A DNA stretch of 16,810 bases from Labilithrix sp. (GTDB lineage Bacteria; Myxococcota; Polyangia; Polyangiales; Polyangiaceae), in assembly GCA_028287035.1 (NCBI GenBank), contig JAQBQL010000140.1, forward strand, positions 1 to 16,810, written 5' to 3'. The notes under the pieces were generated by a model that worked only from the letters and a program-made list of their open reading frames with translations, searched no databases and was not told where the DNA came from. Shown piece after piece: positions 13,033-16,810 of the stretch (its first letter is position 1; every line of letters begins with the position of its first letter). The position numbers and the translations under genes are program-made.

Positions 13033-15540
13033 TCAGGGGGCGAGCAGCGGACAGGGCCCGACCGGGTGCCCCGGCCCCTCGCAGGCGAGGTCGAGCGCTC
13101 TGCCTCCTCCGCCCTGGAAGTAGCTGACCTTCACCGCGTGCAGGCCGCGCGCGAGGGCGATCTCGCCGTCGGCGGTGCGCGCCGCGTGGTCACCGTCGTC
13201 GCTGACGACCCGCACGCCGTCGATGTCGACGAGCACGCCGTCGTCGGAGCGCGTCTCGAACCGGTACACGCCCTCGTCGGCGACCTCGAAGAACGCGTCG
13301 TAGAGGACCGCGAAGTCCTTGTCACGGAACGTGGAGTCGAAGGAGAGCGCCTCGAGGCGGCCGCGGCGCGTCGGGGCTCCGCGCGCAACGTCGGGGACCG
13401 CGTGGAGGCCGGGCAGCTCGAAGTAGCGATAGAGCACCCCAGGCCGCAGCCCGGCGGGAGCGGCGGCGACCGGCGCGTGCAGCGCGGCGGGCTCGAAGAC
13501 GCCGCGCACCGTCTCGCTGGCGCGGCCTCCCGGCAGGAACAGGCGAGCCGCGACGGTCGTCGCCGCGTGCAGGACGACGGGGGCGTCGTGGACGGAAGAC
13601 GTGGCGGTGGGGTCGCTGCCGTCGAGCGTGAACCGGACCACGCCGTCGGGGTGCAGCGCGGGGCGCGAGAGGCGGAGCTCGGTCTGACCGACGAACGCAT
13701 GGTGCGGGCGGAGGCCGAGCGGCGGCTCGACGAAGTAGCGCACGCCGCTCGCGTCGAGCTGCCGGCGCTGCAGGGCGAAGCGCGCGATGAACGACGTCTC
13801 GAGGGCGGCGGCATCGGTGCTGGCGCCGGCTCGCCACAAGGTCTCGGCGAGCGCGCCGAGCCGCGGGAGGAGGAGCGTGTCGAGCTCGCTGGCGGTGCGC
13901 ACGTGCTCGGTCCACAGCGCCGCCTCGCTGCCTATGACGTGGGCGGCGGCCGCGGGCTCCAGGCCGGGCGGGAGCGGCGTCGACGCGAGCACGCGCGTCC
14001 ACGGCACGTGGCCGGAGTGTCCGGGCTCGGTGCGCGAGCGTGACTGCCAGAAGTTGAAGTAGCTCGTCTGGAGGGGCGCCATCACCACGTCGTGGCCTTG
14101 ACGTGCCGCGAGCGCGCCGCGGCCTTCGCCCTGCCACGCGACGACCACCGCGTCGTTCGCGCCGCCGCCACGCGCGCTCGCATCGAGGACCTCGTCCCAC
14201 GCCATCATCCGGCGGCCGCGCGCCGCCAGCATGTCGCCGATGCGCTTCGTGAAGAGGCCCTGCAGGCCGGCGGCGTCGACGTGCTCGTGCTGCATGCGGG
14301 CTCGGCACTTCGGGCACTCGTTCCAGCGACGCTTCGGGACCTCGTCGCCCCCGACGTGCACGAGCTGCGAGGGGAACACCTCGGTGGTCTCGCGCAGGAT
14401 GTCGCCGAGCAGCGTGAAGGTGCCTTCGTTGCCGGCGCACAGCACGTCGTCGAAGATGCCCCAGGTGGTGGGGACCTCCTGTTTCTTGCCGCTGCACGAC
14501 AGCTCCGGATGGGCGGCGAGGATGGCGCGCGCGTGGCCGGGCATCTCGATCTCGGGGACGACGGTGACGAAGCGCTCCTTCGCGAACGCGACGACGGCGC
14601 GGGCATCGGCCTGCGTGTAGTGACCGGCGTACGGTTGCCCGTCCTCGAGGCGGGTCGCGCCGACGCTCACGAGCTCGGGGTGCGAGCGGATGTCGAGCCG
14701 GAAGCCCTGGTCGTCGGTCAGGTGCCAGTGGAAGACGTTGAAGCGGTAGAACGAGAGAAGATCGACGTACCGCTCGACGACCTCGAGCGGGAAGAAGTGG
14801 CGGGCCACGTCGAGATGCACGGCGCGGAAGCGGAACGCGGGGGCGTCCTCGATGGCGACGCACGGGAGCACGCGCGACGTCCGCGGCGGCGCGGCGAGGA
14901 GGTCAGCGATGGCGGGCGGCGCGACTTCGCTCGGGACGCCGCCGCCTCCGGGTCGTTCGGTGCGCGTCGCGAGGATCGTGGGAGGAGGCGGCAGCAGGGG
15001 CCGTGACGACGCGAGCTGCGCCAGCGTCTGCGCGCCGTAGAAGAGACCCGCCGGGTGCTTCGCGCGGACGACCGCCTCGGTGGCGGTCACGCCGAGCGAG
15101 TAGCTCTCGTCGTCGAGGTCGGCGGGCGGTGCCACGGCCGGGTCGCGCGTGGCCGGGCCGCTCGGCGTCTCGAGCCGGAGGATGATGGCGTGCGCGGGGC
15201 CCGGCGCTCCGCGCGGGATGACGCGCACCCGGGACCCCGGCACGTCGATCCATCGCGCGAGGCTCGTCGCGACCGCGCGCGCCGCCGGATCGTCGTCGAT
15301 GACGATCTCGGTGGTCGCGTCGAGCGTGAGCGACCCCGCGCACTGCGTGACCGACCGAGGCGCGGGCACGAGCGGGAGGCTCGCCGGCGCCGCCTGCGGG
15401 AGCGACACCGCGGTCATGGTCGCGCTCGGCGCTGCGTCCGCGCCCTGGACCAGCCGCCGGAGAGGCACCGGAGCCCCGCGATCGCCAGCACAAGCGAGCA
15501 ATGACGCGGAGATGAGCGCCGCGAGCGCCGCCCGTGGCAC
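13033..15540 (-). CDS. Family 20 beta-N-acetylhexosaminidase lipoprotein with CHB_HEX_C-like and PA14 domains
   Basis: An 835-residue predicted surface lipoprotein that removes terminal N-acetylhexosamine from chitin fragments, peptidoglycan or glycoproteins. From GTG 15540 the protein starts MPRAALAALISASLLAC, a lipoprotein signal with Cys17. Domains: GH20b-like N-terminal domain (about 55-225, LPLVPAPRSV at its start); GH20 barrel (about 239-573) with RAVHLDVARHFFP, HWHLTDDQGFRLDI, EIEMPGHARA, the catalytic pair Asp399-Glu400 in HVGGDEVPK, and AWDEVL; a chitobiase C-terminal-like segment with VRFTLDGSDPTATSS (about 608-683); and a PA14 domain (about 698-828) with YRFETRSDDGVLVDIDGVRV. PA14 domains often bind carbohydrates. 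ATGs at 15663 and 15681 are in frame but put 40-47 unremarkable residues before the signal peptide, so I prefer the GTG. The promoter was not identified. Confidence 0.92.
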   Translation of the reverse strand: MPRAALAALISASLLACAGDRGAPVPLRRLVQGADAAPSATMTAVSLPQAAPASLPLVPAPRSVTQCAGSLTLDATTEIVIDDDPAARAVATSLARWIDVPGSRVRVIPRGAPGPAHAIILRLETPSGPATRDPAVAPPADLDDESYSLGVTATEAVVRAKHPAGLFYGAQTLAQLASSRPLLPPPPTILATRTERPGGGGVPSEVAPPAIADLLAAPPRTSRVLPCVAIEDAPAFRFRAVHLDVARHFFPLEVVERYVDLLSFYRFNVFHWHLTDDQGFRLDIRSHPELVSVGATRLEDGQPYAGHYTQADARAVVAFAKERFVTVVPEIEMPGHARAILAAHPELSCSGKKQEVPTTWGIFDDVLCAGNEGTFTLLGDILRETTEVFPSQLVHVGGDEVPKRRWNECPKCRARMQHEHVDAAGLQGLFTKRIGDMLAARGRRMMAWDEVLDASARGGGANDAVVVAWQGEGRGALAARQGHDVVMAPLQTSYFNFWQSRSRTEPGHSGHVPWTRVLASTPLPPGLEPAAAAHVIGSEAALWTEHVRTASELDTLLLPRLGALAETLWRAGASTDAAALETSFIARFALQRRQLDASGVRYFVEPPLGLRPHHAFVGQTELRLSRPALHPDGVVRFTLDGSDPTATSSVHDAPVVLHAATTVAARLFLPGGRASETVRGVFEPAALHAPVAAAPAGLRPGVLYRYFELPGLHAVPDVARGAPTRRGRLEALSFDSTFRDKDFAVLYDAFFEVADEGVYRFETRSDDGVLVDIDGVRVVSDDGDHAARTADGEIALARGLHAVKVSYFQGGGGRALDLACEGPGHPVGPCPLLAP

Positions 15541-15683
15541 GCCCTCGGCCAGACCGTGCCACGGCCCAGAGACCTGGCACACATGATCCCGAAGTCGGCC
15601 CTCCGAACAACCCAGGAGAGGTCGGGAGGCTTGTTTTGGCGGGATTTTGCGAAAGTTGTTCATGGCACGGCGCCTGCTCATGT

Positions 15684-15697
15684 CGGCATGTCTGCCG
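15684..15697. repeat. Short inverted repeat in the divergent spacer
   Basis: CGGCA-TGTC-TGCCG lies in the 194-bp spacer between the divergent hexosaminidase and copper oxygenase genes, next to a CATGTCGGCATG partial palindrome. It could be an operator shared by both, but 5-bp arms are common by chance. Confidence 0.2.
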
Positions 15698-15717
15698 CCC
15701 TGTCCCGGGCATCAGAT

Positions 15718-15723
15718 TACCTT
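15718..15723 (+). promoter_or_regulatory. Possible -10 box (TACCTT) before the copper oxygenase-like gene
   Basis: TACCTT lies 11 bp before the ATG at 15735 in the sequence CAGATTACCTTTCC, one of the few AT-containing stretches here. Only GGGG near 15727-15730 resembles a ribosome binding site. The start of transcription would be just upstream of the ATG. Confidence 0.25.
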
Positions 15724-15734
15724 TCCGGGGCCCC

Positions 15735-16810
15735 ATGAACCGCTTCCTCGTCTCTGCCGCTGTCGTCTCCACGCTCGTCGTCACCGGCCTCGTCGCGTGC
15801 TCCCCGAAGGACGACGGCAAGGAGGCCGTCATCACCGACCCCGCGAAGCTCAGCGCGCCGCCGTCCGGCCAGGGCTTCCAGCTGCGCACCGAGCTCTTCC
15901 CGGTCGCCGCCGGCGAGGAGGTGCAGAACTGTTACTTCTTCAAGGTCAGCGACCTCGCGAAGTCGAACGGCATGCCCGAGAACGAGCCGGTGAACCTGCA
16001 CCGGGTCGAGATCGTCCAGAAGGTCGGCTCGCACCACATGAACATCTTCCGCGTGAAGAGCGTGTTCGGCCTCGATCCCACGAAGGGGACCGTCCTCGGC
16101 AAGAACGGCCAGGGGGAGTGCTTCAAGAGCCCGAACTGGGCCGACTGGCCGCTCGTCGCGAACACGCAGCAGGCCGGTCAGCTCGACTGGACGTTCCCGG
16201 ACGGCGTCGCGAACGTCTTCCAGCCCGACGAGTGGCTCATGCTGCAGTCGCACTTCGTGAACGCGACCTCCCAGCAGTCGCCCGAGGGCGGCGAGGTCGC
16301 CGTGAACTTCCACACCATCGCGAAGGACCAGGTGAAGGCCGAGATGGGGACGGTCTTCGCGACCAAGCAGTCGATCCGCGTCTGCAAGGGCAACCCGAAC
16401 CCGACGTTCACGGGGAGCTGCCAGTTCAAGAACGACAAGCCCGCGCAGATCATCGGCGCGAACGGCCACTTCCACGGCCGCGGCAAGCAGTTCGACATGT
16501 TCAACTGGGACGGGAAATCGATCGAGCCCGACACCGGCAGCAAGTTCTACGAGTCACGCGTCTGGGACGAGCCGCCGATGCTGCGCTCGCCCGAGCTGAA
16601 CCTCGCGGTCCCGCCGGGCGGCGGCATCCAGTACTCGTGCACCTACCAGTGGACGCCGCCCACGGCGGAGGCCGGTGGCTGCGAGGCGCTCGACACGTAC
16701 GACGTCCTGAAGCACCCCGACGCGAAGCCCGACTGCTGCTACACGTTCGGCCCGATCGTCGAGAAGAACGAGCACTGCAACGCGTTCGTCTACTACTACC
16801 CGAAGCAGGA
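15735..16810 (+). CDS. Copper type II ascorbate-dependent monooxygenase-like lipoprotein (PHM/DBH family), C-terminus cut by window edge
   Basis: The first 358 residues of a predicted lipoprotein; the frame is open to the right edge. The start MNRFLVSAAVVSTLVVTGLV runs into the lipobox with Cys22. The rest resembles the two-domain core of peptidylglycine and dopamine monooxygenases, which hydroxylate C-H bonds with two separate coppers. CuH ligands: His100-His101 in GSHHMNIF (compare VHHMLLF) and His173 in LQSHFVN. CuM ligands: His245 and His247 in GHFHGRGKQ (compare HTHHLGK). Near the edge NEHCNAFVYYYP (345-356) aligns with DEMCNLYIMYY or EMCVNYVHYYP, with His347 where the third CuM ligand Met stands. 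Paired cysteines such as CC (about 336-337) and Cys348 suggest disulfides outside the cytoplasm. Substrate unknown. It is divergent from the hexosaminidase gene. Confidence 0.8.
   Translation, partial: MNRFLVSAAVVSTLVVTGLVACSPKDDGKEAVITDPAKLSAPPSGQGFQLRTELFPVAAGEEVQNCYFFKVSDLAKSNGMPENEPVNLHRVEIVQKVGSHHMNIFRVKSVFGLDPTKGTVLGKNGQGECFKSPNWADWPLVANTQQAGQLDWTFPDGVANVFQPDEWLMLQSHFVNATSQQSPEGGEVAVNFHTIAKDQVKAEMGTVFATKQSIRVCKGNPNPTFTGSCQFKNDKPAQIIGANGHFHGRGKQFDMFNWDGKSIEPDTGSKFYESRVWDEPPMLRSPELNLAVPPGGGIQYSCTYQWTPPTAEAGGCEALDTYDVLKHPDAKPDCCYTFGPIVEKNEHCNAFVYYYPKQ

Noticed and set aside
15636..15650. Second sigma-54-like site, TTGGCGGGATTTTGCG
   Set aside because: The spacing between the GG and GC elements is one base short and the -24 element is poor; sigma-54 promoters tolerate spacing changes badly.
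15541..15681. Longer hexosaminidase start at ATG 15681 or 15663
   Set aside because: It would bury the lipoprotein signal (lipobox LLAC) about 47 residues inside the protein; kept only as an alternative.
1..16810. CRISPR arrays, tRNA or rRNA genes, insertion sequences, phage genes
   Set aside because: No regularly spaced repeats, cloverleaf or rRNA sequences, transposase motifs or terminal inverted repeats were seen; base composition is even across the coding parts.

Overview
This is high-GC DNA of the kind found in Myxococcota (myxobacteria, probably class Polyangia). The taxonomic clues are a secreted protease ending in a MYXO-CTERM-like tail (Cys cluster, hydrophobic helix, Arg run), several outer-surface lipoproteins, a soluble eukaryote-like Ser/Thr kinase fused to a receiver domain, and a sigma-54-type promoter. 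The assignment rests on these features, not on a database search.

Layout. 1-1306 (minus, cut by the left edge): start of an RNase E/G-family ribonuclease whose S1 domain is interrupted by a very long acidic and Arg-Gly-rich disordered insertion. 1307-1909: non-coding divergent spacer with short repeats. 1910-4240 (plus): secreted thermolysin-like zinc protease. 4298-6222 (plus): two-gene ABC exporter (permease, ATPase) overlapping at TGATG. 6227-7111 (minus): LamG-fold lipoprotein, convergent with the ATPase and divergent from the next gene. 7232-11464 (plus): two-gene lipid beta-oxidation operon, a 1004-residue MFE-2-like enzyme (dehydrogenase, hydratase, three SCP2 domains) and an SCP-x-type thiolase. 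11534-12859 (plus): Ser/Thr kinase with receiver domain. 12860-13032: convergent spacer holding a near-consensus sigma-54 promoter and a perfect 10-bp hairpin, a candidate small RNA locus. 13033-15540 (minus): family 20 beta-N-acetylhexosaminidase lipoprotein with CHB_HEX_C-like and PA14 domains. 15735-16810 (plus, cut by the right edge): lipoprotein resembling copper type II monooxygenases (PHM/DBH).

Functionally the window joins predatory or saprophytic surface enzymes (protease, hexosaminidase, LamG lipoprotein, copper oxygenase) to a peroxisome-like lipid degradation pair and a signalling kinase. The two plus-strand lipid genes very probably act together: hydration and dehydrogenation by the first, thiolytic cleavage by the second, with SCP2 domains holding the lipid.

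The most interesting items are the sigma-54 promoter that has no protein gene downstream on its strand, the split S1 domain of the ribonuclease, the triple SCP2 tail with a recently duplicated pair, and the copper oxygenase in which the usual Met copper ligand appears to be His. Several genes without a Shine-Dalgarno sequence have a TANNNT-like -10 box 6-11 bp before the start codon, suggesting leaderless transcripts.
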